A stretch of DNA of 59,232 bases from Bacteroides sp. (GTDB taxonomy: Bacteria; Bacteroidota; Bacteroidia; Bacteroidales; Bacteroidaceae): the NCBI GenBank assembly GCA_019414725.1, contig DXLM01000009.1, positions 1 through 59,232 of the forward strand, given 5' to 3'. Below the pieces are notes generated by a model, which had not been told where the DNA came from, ran no database searches, and saw only the letters and a program-made list of their open reading frames with translations. Shown piece by piece: positions 15,302 to 24,703 of this stretch. Made by a program: the position numbers and the translations under genes. Position 1 is the stretch's first letter; each line of letters starts with the position of its first letter.

Positions 15302-17419
15302 TCAAACTTTCTGTTTAGTTTTACGAGCTTTCTCCTCACACAGATTTTGAGAATTATCAGAACAGTTCTCAATATTTTTCTTATACAAATACTGATAAAA
15401 ATCATATTGAGCACGTACTTTCGGTTCGTCAGGAGTACGTTTGAATATATTCTTCAGTTCCTTGTCTACCCAGCAAGCTTTCCAGTTAGCACGAAGCTGC
15501 ATATCGAGCATATCTATTAATTCCTGCTTCAAGCTCTTGTCCAAAACAGGTGTTACAGCCTCTATACGGCGATACAGATTACGCCTCATCCAATCAGGAG
15601 AACCGATAAACAACCGCGGATCTCCATCATTACCGAAATACCATACGCGGGCATGTTCCAGAAAACTGTCGACAATACGGGTAACACGAATATTGCTACT
15701 AAACGACTCTCCGGAAACCAGACAGCATATTCCTCGTACAATCAGATCTATTTTTACCCCGGCCTCGCTTGCTTTGTACAGTTCGTCTATCATGGTGAGG
15801 TCTTGTAAAGCATTCATCTTAAGAATAATTCTCCCCTGCCTGCCAGCTTTAGCCAAAGCAATTTCATGATGAATCATACGTTTTAACTCTGGAAGCAAGT
15901 TAAAACGGGCTATCAGCAAACGTTTAAACCGAGGTTCATCCACTTCCTTACGCAAAAAACGGAACAGCGTATGCATATCTTCCACTATCACCCGATTGCA
16001 CGTAAATAGCGCAATATCGGAATAAATCTTAGCTGTTTTCTCATTGAAATTTCCTGTACTTACATAGGCATAGCTACGTATTTGTTCCCCTTTTTTATTA
16101 TAACGTAATACAAGTGCGACCTTAGCATGTACCTTGAGTCCCGGAATACTGTACAGTATCCTGATTCCGGCTTTCTTCATCAGTTCGGCCGTAGCCAGAT
16201 TGTTTTCTTCGTCGAAACGAGCCTTCAGCTCTACAAACACTGTTACCTGTTTACCGTTTTGCGCGGCGGCAATCAGCGTATTGATAACCTCCGAATGTTC
16301 GGCTACCCGATATTGGGTAATCATAATCTCCCGACATAAGGGATCGTGAACAGCCTCGTAAAGAAAATGTGTAAAATGATCGAAACTATGATACGGATAA
16401 TGCAACATCAAATCCTTACGAGCTATCCGGCGATACATAAAATTCTTACCTTCCAGTCCGGAAAGCCTCATCGGAACCGGCTTAGCCAAAGGCTTCAAAT
16501 CTGGATTCGGATTAGGTAGTGAAGACAAATCTTCCAAATTCAAATGTTTATCTCCCGGAACCAGTTCCTCATTGTCGATAGAAAAAGCATCGGTCAGAAA
16601 CTCCAGGAAATCAGCAGGCATCTTACGATCGTACACAAAACGTGCTATCGCTCCAATCTTACGCTTCTTAACTTTCTCTTTCAGTTTCTCCACCATATTT
16701 TCCGAAGGAACATCATCTACAAATACATCCGCATCACGCGAAATTTTACAGCAATAGCTGCAATCTACATCGTAGCCGACAAAAACTTCAGCAAGATTAG
16801 CCTTTACGATATCCTCCAGAAACATCAGATAATAATTATCACCTTGTTTGGGAAGTTCCACGAAACGAGGAACCTTGCTGTATGGCATCTTGATAATGAA
16901 ATACTCCATCCGTTCTGTTTCATGGCAACGCACCCGTACCGCCAGATACTGGCGTTTATCACGAAGAAACATCCTGACCTTCTCTTTTTCAATCTTTACC
17001 GGTTGCAAGTAAGGAAATACTTCCTCCATGAAAAAGCGATGTACAAAATCACGGTGAAAATCTTCCACTTCCTTTTTCGACTGATAAAAGATTATATGAT
17101 TCTGACGGAGTCCGGGCAATATCTTCTGCTCATAAATCCGGATTCTGTCTTCCAGTTGCGCATTGACTATCTCCGCAATTTTACGAATCAGCTCATGTGC
17201 CTGGTCTACAGTCATGTCTTCGCTTTTTCCACCGGAAGCAACAACTTTATGTTCGGCAACACGGACCTTATAGAACTCCTCCAGATTGGATGAATAAATT
17301 GCAATGAAGTTTATCCGCTCATACAATGGCAAATCATCGTCATCAGCTTCAAGCAACACACGATGATTGAAGGAAAGCCAGCTTATGTCGCGGTTGAAAT
17401 ATCTATATTGTTTTTCCAT
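15302..17419 (-). CDS. ppk1: Polyphosphate kinase 1
   Basis: Reversibly polymerises the gamma-phosphate of ATP into inorganic polyphosphate. From the preferred start at 17419 the protein (705 residues) begins MEKQYRYFNRDISWLSFNHR, the canonical PPK1 N-terminus. The middle and C-terminal phospholipase-D-like domains carry the two catalytic-histidine segments, VHAKVALVLRY (~430) and LEHARVWYFGN (~590), plus TGNFNEKTAKIYSD and RRIEAVTPV. An in-frame start 30 codons upstream (17509) would extend across the ppk1 promoter and into the divergent gene, so it is rejected. Confidence 0.95.
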   Translation of the reverse strand: MEKQYRYFNRDISWLSFNHRVLLEADDDDLPLYERINFIAIYSSNLEEFYKVRVAEHKVVASGGKSEDMTVDQAHELIRKIAEIVNAQLEDRIRIYEQKILPGLRQNHIIFYQSKKEVEDFHRDFVHRFFMEEVFPYLQPVKIEKEKVRMFLRDKRQYLAVRVRCHETERMEYFIIKMPYSKVPRFVELPKQGDNYYLMFLEDIVKANLAEVFVGYDVDCSYCCKISRDADVFVDDVPSENMVEKLKEKVKKRKIGAIARFVYDRKMPADFLEFLTDAFSIDNEELVPGDKHLNLEDLSSLPNPNPDLKPLAKPVPMRLSGLEGKNFMYRRIARKDLMLHYPYHSFDHFTHFLYEAVHDPLCREIMITQYRVAEHSEVINTLIAAAQNGKQVTVFVELKARFDEENNLATAELMKKAGIRILYSIPGLKVHAKVALVLRYNKKGEQIRSYAYVSTGNFNEKTAKIYSDIALFTCNRVIVEDMHTLFRFLRKEVDEPRFKRLLIARFNLLPELKRMIHHEIALAKAGRQGRIILKMNALQDLTMIDELYKASEAGVKIDLIVRGICCLVSGESFSSNIRVTRIVDSFLEHARVWYFGNDGDPRLFIGSPDWMRRNLYRRIEAVTPVLDKSLKQELIDMLDMQLRANWKACWVDKELKNIFKRTPDEPKVRAQYDFYQYLYKKNIENCSDNSQNLCEEKARKTKQKV

Positions 17420-17442
17420 AATGCCATGAATCAAGGTTGAGT

Positions 17443-17450
17443 CAAAAATA
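17443..17450 (-). promoter_or_regulatory. ppk1 promoter -7 element
   Basis: TATTTTTG on the minus strand; a TTTG at 17471-17474 lies 20 bases upstream as a possible -33 element. It abuts the plus-strand -7 element at 17452-17459. Confidence 0.55.
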
Positions 17451-17451
17451 C

Positions 17452-17459
17452 TATCTTTG
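17452..17459 (+). promoter_or_regulatory. Promoter -7 element of the YfcE-like gene
   Basis: TATCTTTG on the plus strand, 21 bases before the ATG at 17481. It sits one base from the ppk1 -7 element, so polymerase bound at one promoter would block the other. Confidence 0.55.
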
Positions 17460-17480
17460 TCCGACAAAACCAAAGAAAAA

Positions 17481-17972
17481 ATGACAAGAATCGGATTATT
17501 ATCGGACACTCACGGTTACTGGGACGAACGTTACCTGAAATATTTTGATCCGTGCGACCAGATATGGCATGCCGGCGATATCGGTTCGATGGAAGTAGCA
17601 GAACGCCTCGCAGCCTTCCGTCCCCTGAAAGCAGTATATGGAAATATAGACGGACAAGACATGAGGCACATGTTTCCTGAGACAGCACGCTTCACTGTCG
17701 ACGGAGCAGATGTACTGATGAAACATATAGGAGGATATCCCGGTAAATATGATCCTTCTATCCGCTCTGTCCTTTTTGCCAATCCTCCCAAGCTTTTTAT
17801 AAGCGGTCATTCACATATTCTGAAGGTGAAATATGACCAGACACTCGGATTACTGCACATAAATCCCGGAGCAGCAGGAATATACGGATTCCATACAGTA
17901 CGTACTTTAGTACGTTTCAGCATCGACAACGGAAACTTTTCCGACCTGGAAGTAATAGAATTAAACAAGTAA
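17481..17972 (+). CDS. YfcE/MJ0936-type metallophosphoesterase
   Basis: A 163-residue calcineurin-like phosphodiesterase of the YfcE/MJ0936 group. The metal-ligand motifs appear in the standard order: LLSDTHG (~6-12), WHAGDIGS (~32-39), VYGNID (~58-63), ISGHSH (~109-114) and a final NPGAAG (~130-135). YfcE hydrolyses model phosphodiesters in vitro; the natural substrate is unknown. The frame opens eight codons earlier with TTG inside the -7 element, so the ATG at 17481 is preferred, leaving a leader of about 15 nt. It is divergent from ppk1. Confidence 0.88.
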   Translation: MTRIGLLSDTHGYWDERYLKYFDPCDQIWHAGDIGSMEVAERLAAFRPLKAVYGNIDGQDMRHMFPETARFTVDGADVLMKHIGGYPGKYDPSIRSVLFANPPKLFISGHSHILKVKYDQTLGLLHINPGAAGIYGFHTVRTLVRFSIDNGNFSDLEVIELNK

Positions 17973-18032
17973 TTGTTTGCCTGATTAAAAAAACTTTCCG
18001 AAATTTGTAACCGATTTTAAGCAACATCTTAT

Positions 18033-19172
18033 ATGAAAACTTATTTAGTAACAGGAGCAGCCGGATTTATCGGCGCCAATTATATAAAGTATATCTTAGC
18101 AAAACACGAAGACATTAAGGTTGTTATACTTGACGCTTTGACTTATGCCGGAAATCTAGGTACTATTGCCAAAGATGTAGACAACGAACGTTGCTTTTTC
18201 ATAAAAGGCAACATATGCGACCGTGAGCTTGCCGACCGACTTTTTTCAGAATATAAATTCGATTATATCGTAAATTTCGCTGCCGAAAGCCACGTAGACC
18301 GCAGTATAGAAAATCCACAGCTGTTCCTTCAGACTAATATCCTGGGAACTCAAAACCTGCTGGATGCAGCCCGCCGTGCATGGGTTACCGGAAAAGACGA
18401 AAACGGTTATCCTACATGGAGAAAAGATGTACGCTATCATCAGGTATCAACCGACGAAGTATATGGTTCGCTGGGTGAAGAAGGCTTCTTCACTGAAGAA
18501 ACTCCTTTATGCCCGCACAGCCCATACAGTGCGTCAAAAACCAGTGCCGATTTAATCGTAATGGCATATCGTGACACTTATAAGATGCCGGTTACTATCA
18601 CACGTTGCTCAAACAATTACGGTCCTTATCACTTCCCGGAAAAACTGATTCCGTTAATTATCAAAAATATCCTTGAAGGAAAACGCCTTCCAGTCTATGG
18701 AAACGGTACAAACGTACGCGACTGGTTATATGTAGAAGACCACTGCAAGGCTATCGATCTGGTAGTACGCCAGGGTAAGAACGGAGAAATTTACAATGTA
18801 GGCGGACACAACGAAAAACAGAATATAGAAATCGTAAAACTTACCATTGCTACAATCCGACGTTTAATGGAAGAAGAACCTGCTTACCGCAAGGTTTTAA
18901 AGAAAAAAGAACTGGATGAAAATGGTGAAATCCGCATCGACTGGATAAACGATTCACTGATTACTTTTGTAAAAGACCGTTTGGGACATGACCAGCGTTA
19001 TGCTATCGACCCGACTAAGATTACTCGTGAACTGGGATGGACTCCCGAAACTAAGTTCGAAGATGGTATTGTAAAAACCATTATCTGGTACTTGAACAAT
19101 CAGGACTGGGTAAAGAGCGTTACTAGCGGTGATTATCAGAATTACTACGAAAACATGTATAAAAACAGATAA
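18033..19172 (+). CDS. rfbB: dTDP-glucose 4,6-dehydratase
   Basis: NAD-dependent extended-SDR enzyme that converts dTDP-glucose to dTDP-4-keto-6-deoxyglucose, the second step toward dTDP-rhamnose and other deoxysugars of surface polysaccharides. Visible: NAD motif GAAGFIGANY (~8-17), DALTYAGNL (~35-43), FAAESHVDRSIENP (~82-95), the catalytic STDEVYG (~140-146) and YSASK (~168-172), and NNYGPYHFPEKLIP (~195-208). The 379 residues include a short insertion around GKDENGYPTWRKD that is usual in this lineage. No other rml gene is adjacent, so its partners are elsewhere. Confidence 0.93.
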   Translation: MKTYLVTGAAGFIGANYIKYILAKHEDIKVVILDALTYAGNLGTIAKDVDNERCFFIKGNICDRELADRLFSEYKFDYIVNFAAESHVDRSIENPQLFLQTNILGTQNLLDAARRAWVTGKDENGYPTWRKDVRYHQVSTDEVYGSLGEEGFFTEETPLCPHSPYSASKTSADLIVMAYRDTYKMPVTITRCSNNYGPYHFPEKLIPLIIKNILEGKRLPVYGNGTNVRDWLYVEDHCKAIDLVVRQGKNGEIYNVGGHNEKQNIEIVKLTIATIRRLMEEEPAYRKVLKKKELDENGEIRIDWINDSLITFVKDRLGHDQRYAIDPTKITRELGWTPETKFEDGIVKTIIWYLNNQDWVKSVTSGDYQNYYENMYKNR

Positions 19173-19202
19173 ATATATTTTTATCTGAACTGCTATATAA
19201 CA

Positions 19203-19247
19203 AAAAATGTCCCGCAGGATTTATTTTCAATCCTGCGGGATTTTTTT
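19203..19247 (+). terminator. rfbB terminator
   Basis: TCCCGCAGGATT and AATCCTGCGGGA form a GC-rich stem with a short TATTTTC-type loop, followed by seven T. This is a classical terminator 30 bp after the rfbB stop. Confidence 0.9.
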
Positions 19248-19387
19248 GTCTTTATACCTCATACATACAATACATTATTATTGTCTTAGCAATCTATATT
19301 AACTTTCTACCAGCAAACTAACATTCTTTTGAAGCTCAAAATAGAAAATAACAGACTTACTTATATTGTATCCATACGTTAGAGTAC

Positions 19388-19449
19388 AAAAAATCCCCTG
19401 CTTTAGCTTTATTCATGCTGATTATATGGCTAAAAGCAGGAGATTTTTT
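19388..19449. repeat. Long hairpin repeat, copy A
   Basis: Within the 490-bp rfbB/thrC gap. The arms 19388-19407 (AAAAAATCCCCTGCTTTAGC) and 19429-19449 pair over about 19 bp with one mismatch and one bulged A, around a 21-nt loop that contains CATGCTGAT. The same arm sequence recurs at 43899-43960. No coding sequence is credible between 19173 and 19662. Confidence 0.8.
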
Positions 19450-19574
19450 ACTATTAAAGTTTCAACCTATAAGATTTTTACTTTATACTTCATTTTAAGA
19501 CAAGTTCGGAAAGCTGATAAAACATCAGGAAAAAGCCTCATTTTTTTGTACAAAGAAGTACAACTTTTGTAGAA

Positions 19575-19600
19575 AAATAAAAAAAACATCAGCATGTTTT
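19575..19600 (-). terminator. Repeat unit acting as probable thr operon terminator
   Basis: On the minus strand AAAACATGCTGATGTTTT (19583-19600) forms a 7-bp AT-rich stem (AAAACAT/ATGTTTT) with a GCTG loop and is followed by a T-rich tract. It is the same core as the 22-bp repeat family and lies 63 bp beyond the thrC stop. No stronger terminator was found there, so its function is inferred from position. Confidence 0.5.
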
Positions 19601-19662
19601 CTCTGTCTTTTCAGCAAAAATAAAAACACTTTCCCCAATGAATCATAAAAAGCTGTCAATCA

Positions 19663-20964
19663 CTACTGTTTCAGCAGATAAGCTTTAAACGACGCAAAGT
19701 CTTTTTGCATAGGTACACTTTGTTTTGTACCACGCATGAAAGCCTGTAGCTTTTCGGGTATCTTTACTTCTGTACCGATAATCGCTTCTACTGTTTGCAG
19801 GAACTTCGCCGGATGAGCAGTTTCAAGAAAGACTCCGTTTTCTTCAGGCTGCAAGTCTTCTGCCAAGGCACGATACCCACATGCACCATGAGGGTCGAGC
19901 AGATATCCGGTTTCTTCGTAAGTTTTCTGTACTGTTTCACGTATCTGTTCGTCGGTATAAGTCTCCCCACTAATTTCGGATGCTATAGCATCGTGACTAC
20001 CTTCATATAAATCGAGGATACGGGCAAAATTACTCGGATCTCCTACATCCATAGCATTGGCAATGGTTGCTATTGAGGGGCGAGGACTGTATTCTCCAGT
20101 CTTCAGGTATTGATAAAAGATGTCATTACGGTTATTTGCCGCAATGAAGCGTTTCACGGGTAGTCCCATACGCTTACCAAACAGGCCGGCTGTTATGTTT
20201 CCGAAGTTTCCGCTAGGCACGCAAATCACCAAATTGTCTGCTTTTCCTTGCTTTTTCATCTGTGCATACGCATAGAAATAATAAAAAGCCTGAGGCAAGA
20301 AACGAGCCACATTGATAGAATTTGCCGAAGTGAGCTGCATATGTTCGTTCAGTTCCTTATCCATAAAGGCATTCTTTACCAGTGCCTGACAGTCGTCGAA
20401 CGTACCGTCTACTTCAATAGCCGTTATATTCTGTCCGAGTGTAGTAAACTGCTTTTCCTGAATCTCGCTGACTTTACCTTTCGGGTAAAGCACATATACA
20501 TGAATCCCTTCTACCCCCAGAAAACCATTTGCTACGGCACTGCCTGTATCTCCGGAAGTAGCAACCAGTACATTCACCTGTTTCTTGCCTTCCTTACGGA
20601 TGAAATATCCCAGCAAGCGTGCCATGAAACGTCCACCTACATCCTTAAAAGCCAATGTAGGACCATGAAACAGTTCCAGCGAGTAAATATTGTCCTTCAC
20701 CTTCACTACCGGAGCATCAAAGCTAAGTGTATCGTATACAATGTGTTTCAACGTTTCGGCAGGAACATCTTCACCGAAAAAAGCATCGGCTACACGATAA
20801 GCTATTTCCTGAAACGAAAGATTTTCTATCTCATCATAAAAAGACTGAGGCAAAGCCTTGATGGCACGAGGCATATACAAACCTTTATCGCCTGCCAGTC
20901 CACGTACTACAGCTTCCTCAAGTGTTGCGTCGGAAGCCTTCTTATTTGTACTGTAATATTTCAT
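19663..20964 (-). CDS. thrC: Threonine synthase
   Basis: PLP-dependent enzyme converting O-phospho-L-homoserine to L-threonine. The 433 residues match the shorter bacterial/fungal-like class: N-terminal KYYSTNKKASDATLEEAVVRGL, the PLP-lysine segment FHGPTLAFKDVGGRFMARLLG (lysine near residue 107), the phosphate-binding ATSGDTGSAV (~137-146) and CVPSGNFGN (~233-241). It is the last gene of the thr operon, 6 bp after apgM. Confidence 0.95.
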   Translation of the reverse strand: MKYYSTNKKASDATLEEAVVRGLAGDKGLYMPRAIKALPQSFYDEIENLSFQEIAYRVADAFFGEDVPAETLKHIVYDTLSFDAPVVKVKDNIYSLELFHGPTLAFKDVGGRFMARLLGYFIRKEGKKQVNVLVATSGDTGSAVANGFLGVEGIHVYVLYPKGKVSEIQEKQFTTLGQNITAIEVDGTFDDCQALVKNAFMDKELNEHMQLTSANSINVARFLPQAFYYFYAYAQMKKQGKADNLVICVPSGNFGNITAGLFGKRMGLPVKRFIAANNRNDIFYQYLKTGEYSPRPSIATIANAMDVGDPSNFARILDLYEGSHDAIASEISGETYTDEQIRETVQKTYEETGYLLDPHGACGYRALAEDLQPEENGVFLETAHPAKFLQTVEAIIGTEVKIPEKLQAFMRGTKQSVPMQKDFASFKAYLLKQ

Positions 20965-20970
20965 AACTCT

Positions 20971-22185
20971 CTAGTGTAAATTCATAAACTCATTCATAAA
21001 CTCATCTTTTTCCATCGTACCGTATCCTCCTTCCCGACAGGCTATTTCATCGTAACTCTGCACGCTATCGGGAGCAATACCTGGATAATAAATCAGGAAA
21101 GGTATCGGTTCGGCTGTATGTGTACGCAGTTCGCACGGAGTAGGATGATCGGGCAACACAGCTATCGCTACCGGCTCATCCCAGTTTTTTACTTCTTCGT
21201 AAATAGGTCCGACTGCACGGCTGTCCAGATATTCAATGGTTTTCAGCTTCAAGTCTATATCTCCTTCATGTCCGGCCTCATCACTAGCCTCGATATGCAG
21301 GTAAACAAAGTCATCAGTTTTTAACGCTTCGATAGCCGCCTGAGCCTTACCTTCGTAATTCGTATTGTAAAGTCCGGTAGCTCCCTCTACATCTATACAA
21401 CGCAAACCCGCATAACGTCCGATACCACGAATCAAATCGACAGCCGTAATGACCGATCCTCTATGAATGGAAGGGTATTTCTGTGATAAAGGTTCCATCT
21501 TCGGACGATACCCCGGACTCCATGGCCAAATGCTGTTGGCTGCATCTTTTCCCTCTGCCATACGCTTCTGATTGACCGGATGAGTGGCAAGCAATTCCTG
21601 CGACTTCAAAATCAAGGCATTCAGCAAGTCGGCAGTTTCTTGTGCTTCCGGACATAAGGCTTTTACCAGATTCGGACGGAAAGGCTTCAACGGAACATCG
21701 TGTGGCGGCACACAAGCCAGACGTTTGTCGCCTCCTTTGATGACAAGCAAATGACGATATTGTACCCCCGTATAAAAACGAATACGGTCTGTTCCTAATT
21801 TCTCATCAAGATACTTAATCAGCTGGTCGGCTTCTTCGGTCGTGATATGTCCTGCCGAATGATTTTTCAGGATATCTCCTTCTACACAAATCAGGTTGCA
21901 GCGCATAGCCATATCGCCCGGTTCCAGATCTACACCGATACTGGCAGCCTCAAGTACGCCTCTTCCTTCGTAAACTAACGGCAGGTCGTAACCCATAACC
22001 GACATGTTTGCAACTTCACTTCCGGGATGAAAACCGTCGGCAACTGTTTTCAGCATCCCCGTACGTCCCATCTGGGCTAGTTTGTCCATGTACGGAGTAT
22101 TTGCATATTGTAGCAATGTTTTGTTTCCCAGCGATGGTACGGCCCAGTCCGCCATACCGTCGCCTAAAATAATAATGTGCTTCAT
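20971..22185 (-). CDS. apgM: ApgM-family phosphotransferase, probable homoserine kinase of the thr operon
   Basis: A 404-residue member of the archaeal-type cofactor-independent phosphoglycerate mutase family (alkaline phosphatase superfamily). Metal/catalytic motifs: ILGDGMADW (~5-13), the serine-containing PGSEVANMSVMGYD (~54-67), HIEASDEAGHEGD (~297-309), VLPDHPTP (~345-352) and THTAEPIPF (~358-366). It lies between thrA and thrC with gaps of 4 and 6 bp. No GHMP-type thrB is present, and the operon otherwise lacks the step homoserine to phosphohomoserine. I recall genetic evidence that the B. thetaiotaomicron homologue is the missing homoserine kinase; that reading fits better than glycolytic mutase activity. 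Confidence 0.85.
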   Translation of the reverse strand: MKHIIILGDGMADWAVPSLGNKTLLQYANTPYMDKLAQMGRTGMLKTVADGFHPGSEVANMSVMGYDLPLVYEGRGVLEAASIGVDLEPGDMAMRCNLICVEGDILKNHSAGHITTEEADQLIKYLDEKLGTDRIRFYTGVQYRHLLVIKGGDKRLACVPPHDVPLKPFRPNLVKALCPEAQETADLLNALILKSQELLATHPVNQKRMAEGKDAANSIWPWSPGYRPKMEPLSQKYPSIHRGSVITAVDLIRGIGRYAGLRCIDVEGATGLYNTNYEGKAQAAIEALKTDDFVYLHIEASDEAGHEGDIDLKLKTIEYLDSRAVGPIYEEVKNWDEPVAIAVLPDHPTPCELRTHTAEPIPFLIYYPGIAPDSVQSYDEIACREGGYGTMEKDEFMNEFMNLH

Positions 22186-22189
22186 AAGC

Positions 22190-24622
22190 CTAAATGTTTG
22201 CGATACTCATTATATCGGCAAAGACTCCGGCTGCGGTAACACCTGCTCCGGCTCCATAACCCTGAATGAGCATCGGGTACTCGTTATATCGTTCAGTTGT
22301 AAGCAAAATAATATTATTACTACCTTCCAGTGTATAGAACGGATGATTCCGGCCTACTTCCTGCAAAGCCACGACTCCATGTCCATTTTCCAGACTAGCT
22401 ACAAAACGCCAGTGTTTTCCTTCTTTTTCCAATACTTTACGACGTGCTTCAAATTCATCGTCAAGAGCTGGAATCTTTTTCCAGAAGTCATCCAGTGAAC
22501 CTTCGAACAATTCGTTAGGAATAAACAAGTGCTTCTCTACGTCTTCCTGATTCAACCGATATCCTGCTTCGCGTGCCAGAATAACAAGTTTGCGGATAAC
22601 ATCCTTCCCGCTCAGGTCGATACGCGGATCAGGTTCTGAATATCCTTCTTCTTTTGCTTTATGAATAGTTTCACTAAGAGGTACATCGGCACTGATAGTA
22701 TTGAATATGTAGTTCAGTGTACCGCTAAGTACAGCTTCAATCTTTACAATTTTATCTCCACTGTTTATCAAATCGTTTATCGTATTTATCACAGGAAGAC
22801 CTGCTCCCACATTTGTTTCAAACAAGAATTTCACTCCACGCTGGCGAGCAATCTGCTTCAGTTCCGCATAATTTTCATATTCCGACGATGCGGCAATCTT
22901 ATTGGCTGCTACAACCGAAATATTGTGACTTAAAAATTCCTTATAAAGTCCGGCTATTTCTGGGCTTGCAGTACAGTCCACAAATACAGAATTGAAAATA
23001 TTCATGCCAACAATCTCATCCTGAAGTACCTGAGGAGATGAAGGTATTCCTTTTTCATCCAATTCCTGACGATAGTTAGACAGGTCGATTCCTCTGCGGG
23101 TAAATAAAGCTTTATGCCCGTTGGCTATACCTACCACATTCAGCATCAGTCCACGTTCGCGTTTCAGTCGTTCCTGCTGACTGCTGATCTGTTCGATAAG
23201 ACTATGTCCTACCGTTCCGATACCACAAATGAAAAGGTTCAGTACCTGATATTCGGACAAGAAGAAAGAATCGTGAATAACATTCAATGTCTTACGCAAC
23301 GAAGCTCCGTCTACTACAAACGAAATATTTGTTTCGGAAGCTCCCTGTGCACAAGCTATCACGTTGATACCGTTACGTCCCAGTGTACCAAACAACTTTC
23401 CAGCAATACCCGGTGTATGCTTCATGTTCTCTCCTACGATAGCCACAGTAGCCAGTCCGCTTTCTGCTTTCATCGGGCTGATTTCGCCCATTTCTATTTC
23501 CTTGGCAAACTCTTCATTCAATACTTCGCAAGCCAGATCAGCATCCACGGTCCGTACACCTATAGACGTTGAGTTCTCCGAAGAAGCCTGTGAAACGAGG
23601 AACACACTGATACCATTTTCAGCCAATGTCTTGAATATTCGGTAGTTCACTCCAATCACACCGACCATTCCCAGTCCGGTCATGGTTATCAGACACGTGT
23701 CATTAATAGAAGAAATACCCTTAATGGCTTTCGATGAGTGATCAGCCTCCTGTTTTACGATAGTTCCCGGAGCATCTGGATTGAACGTATTCTTTATTAA
23801 AATAGGTATATTCTTATGACAAACCGGATAAATAGTAGGGGGATAAACTACCTTCGCACCAAAGTTGCACAACTCCATTGCCTCTACGTAACTCAATTCC
23901 GTAATAGGATATGCAGTACTGATAACTCTCGGATCGGCTGTCATGAAACCATCTACATCTGTCCAAATCTCCAGCACATCGGCATCCAGTGCAGCTGCCA
24001 GAATAGAAGCTGTATAATCGGAACCGCCTCGTCCAAGATTTGTCACTTCTCCTGTAGTCTTATCAGTAGAAATAAATCCAGGAACAAGTGATATGGAAGG
24101 AATTTCATGGAACGTTTCACGAACCAGACGATTGGTAAGTTCCGAATCAAGTATATGTTTGTTGTGTTTCTTTTCTGTTTTAATAAACAGACGGGAATCA
24201 AACCACTGGGCTCCTTCTATCAGTGTTGCTACGATAATAGAAGAAAGACGTTCGCCATAGCTTACAATTGTAGCCGAAGTCTTTGGCGACAAATCACGTA
24301 TAAGATATATTCCCTGAAAAATATCTTTCAGTTCACTCAGCAGTTCATTCACACAGTCAAGCAGCAATTCACGTTTCTGTCCTGCCGGAATGACGGTATA
24401 AACCATTTCTATATGACGGTTTACAATCTCCTTCATCTCCTTTTCATAACCGGAATCACCGTTGGCAGCCATAGTCGAAGTCTTAATCAACTTATCAGTT
24501 ATACCACCCAATGCTGAAACGACTACTATTACTTTATCATCTACCGCTTCAACAATTTTCTTTACATTCAACATGCTGCTGACAGAACCCACTGATGTTC
24601 CACCGAATTTTAATACCTTCAT
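22190..24622 (-). CDS. thrA: Bifunctional aspartate kinase/homoserine dehydrogenase
   Basis: Fused enzyme of 810 residues catalysing the first and third steps from aspartate to threonine/methionine. The aspartokinase domain starts KVLKFGGTSVGSVSSM and includes GRGGSDYTASILAAAL (~198-213). Two ACT-type regulatory segments follow (~315-460; for example ITMTGLGMVGVIGVNYRIF), then the homoserine dehydrogenase with NAD motif LFICGIGTVGHSL (~462) and AVLSGTLNYIFNTIS (~628-642). ACT domains imply feedback inhibition by threonine. It is the first gene of thrA-apgM-thrC, behind a leader peptide. Confidence 0.97.
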   Translation of the reverse strand: MKVLKFGGTSVGSVSSMLNVKKIVEAVDDKVIVVVSALGGITDKLIKTSTMAANGDSGYEKEMKEIVNRHIEMVYTVIPAGQKRELLLDCVNELLSELKDIFQGIYLIRDLSPKTSATIVSYGERLSSIIVATLIEGAQWFDSRLFIKTEKKHNKHILDSELTNRLVRETFHEIPSISLVPGFISTDKTTGEVTNLGRGGSDYTASILAAALDADVLEIWTDVDGFMTADPRVISTAYPITELSYVEAMELCNFGAKVVYPPTIYPVCHKNIPILIKNTFNPDAPGTIVKQEADHSSKAIKGISSINDTCLITMTGLGMVGVIGVNYRIFKTLAENGISVFLVSQASSENSTSIGVRTVDADLACEVLNEEFAKEIEMGEISPMKAESGLATVAIVGENMKHTPGIAGKLFGTLGRNGINVIACAQGASETNISFVVDGASLRKTLNVIHDSFFLSEYQVLNLFICGIGTVGHSLIEQISSQQERLKRERGLMLNVVGIANGHKALFTRRGIDLSNYRQELDEKGIPSSPQVLQDEIVGMNIFNSVFVDCTASPEIAGLYKEFLSHNISVVAANKIAASSEYENYAELKQIARQRGVKFLFETNVGAGLPVINTINDLINSGDKIVKIEAVLSGTLNYIFNTISADVPLSETIHKAKEEGYSEPDPRIDLSGKDVIRKLVILAREAGYRLNQEDVEKHLFIPNELFEGSLDDFWKKIPALDDEFEARRKVLEKEGKHWRFVASLENGHGVVALQEVGRNHPFYTLEGSNNIILLTTERYNEYPMLIQGYGAGAGVTAAGVFADIMSIANI

Positions 24623-24703
24623 GTACTTATATTTTTATAACAAGGACTGTTCTTTCATACAAGAAAGCCCGCTTGTCAGATAAAACAAAATAAATAATTG
24701 ATT

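Noticed and set aside
17420..17509. N-terminal extension of ppk1 by 30 residues
   Set aside because: It would cross the ppk1 promoter and the divergent gene's start, and the extra sequence does not look like PPK1.
19366..19572. 68-codon ORF in the rfbB/thrC gap
   Set aside because: It runs through the long hairpin repeat and has no protein-like features.
20971..22185. Glycolytic phosphoglycerate mutase as the main role
   Set aside because: The tight placement between thrA and thrC and the missing homoserine kinase make a threonine-pathway role more likely.
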